DNA from: Deltaproteobacteria bacterium
Lineage (GTDB): Bacteria; Desulfobacterota; JADFXK01
Assembly: GCA_015233295.1 (NCBI GenBank)
Contig: JADFYC010000072.1
Location: 1-12,538, forward strand
DNA length: 12,538 nt
Reading direction: 5' to 3'
Made by a program: the position numbers and the translations under genes. The notes below the pieces were generated by a model. That model had not been told where the DNA came from. It did no database searches and saw nothing but the letters and a program-made list of their open reading frames with translations. This document shows, one piece after another, positions 12,509 through 12,538 of the stretch; within the stretch, counting starts at the first letter, position 1, and the number at the start of each line of letters is the position of its first letter.

Positions 12509-12538
12509 ATGAATGTTACCATATTTGATCTTTATCCG
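12509..12538 (+). CDS. start of an unidentified protein, cut by the window edge
   Basis: ATG 12509 follows an AGAGGAGGAG ribosome site with a short gap and a promoter at 12334-12362. Only ten codons are visible (MNVTIFDLYP), too few to name a family. The clean initiation signals make a real gene likely. Confidence 0.6.
   Translation, partial: MNVTIFDLYP

Overview
The window looks like chromosomal DNA from a Gram-negative, anaerobe-type bacterium. A Desulfobacterota (deltaproteobacterial, Desulfobacca-like) origin is my best guess. It rests on moderate G+C judged by eye, the combination of Cys-rich CGGC, FeS-domain and zinc-ribbon proteins, a zf-HC2 anti-sigma with a CpxP/CnrX-like sensor, and a TauE-family exporter. 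No rRNA, tRNA, CRISPR array or intact insertion sequence was seen.

Layout. (1) 1-2987, minus strand: a tightly packed tripartite efflux operon, read right to left as HlyD-type adaptor, ABC ATPase and ABC-2 permease. The permease runs off the left edge. (2) 3081-3530, minus: a small secreted protein with a Pro/Ser-rich linker and a Cys-rich tail, with its own promoter and a probable terminator. (3) 4003-6057, minus: a group of Cys-rich redox or metal-related genes. These are an FeS-domain/LuxR-type regulator broken by a frameshift, a strong terminator, a zinc-ribbon/winged-helix protein and a CGGC-domain protein. (4) 6289-7962, minus: an AIPR-type (abortive infection phage resistance) gene split by an in-frame TGA, with its last codons altered by a 25-bp tandem duplication. 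(5) 7963-8452: a long divergent intergenic region. (6) 8453-12216, plus: an ECF sigma factor, its zinc-binding anti-sigma and a membrane-anchored Spy/CpxP/CnrX-like periplasmic protein, followed by a TauE/SafE-type exporter and a tandem universal stress protein. (7) 12217-12538: a good sigma70 promoter, a structured leader ending in six T residues, and the first ten codons of an unknown gene.

The plus-strand genes read as a stress module. The periplasmic protein and zinc-finger anti-sigma would gate the ECF sigma factor, and the exporter and Usp are plausible outputs, though that link is inferred only from order and strand.

The most unusual aspect is a concentration of small sequence lesions and tandem duplications. 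There is a 1-nt frameshift at a G4 run, a heptamer repeat upstream of the same gene, a nonsense codon and a 25-bp duplication in the AIPR gene, and a 36-bp duplication that copies the whole translation start of the Usp gene. I see no fully convincing new system. The best candidates for something undescribed are the Cys-rich regulator cluster, the duplicated Usp start with its mini-ORF, and the structured leader at the right edge.
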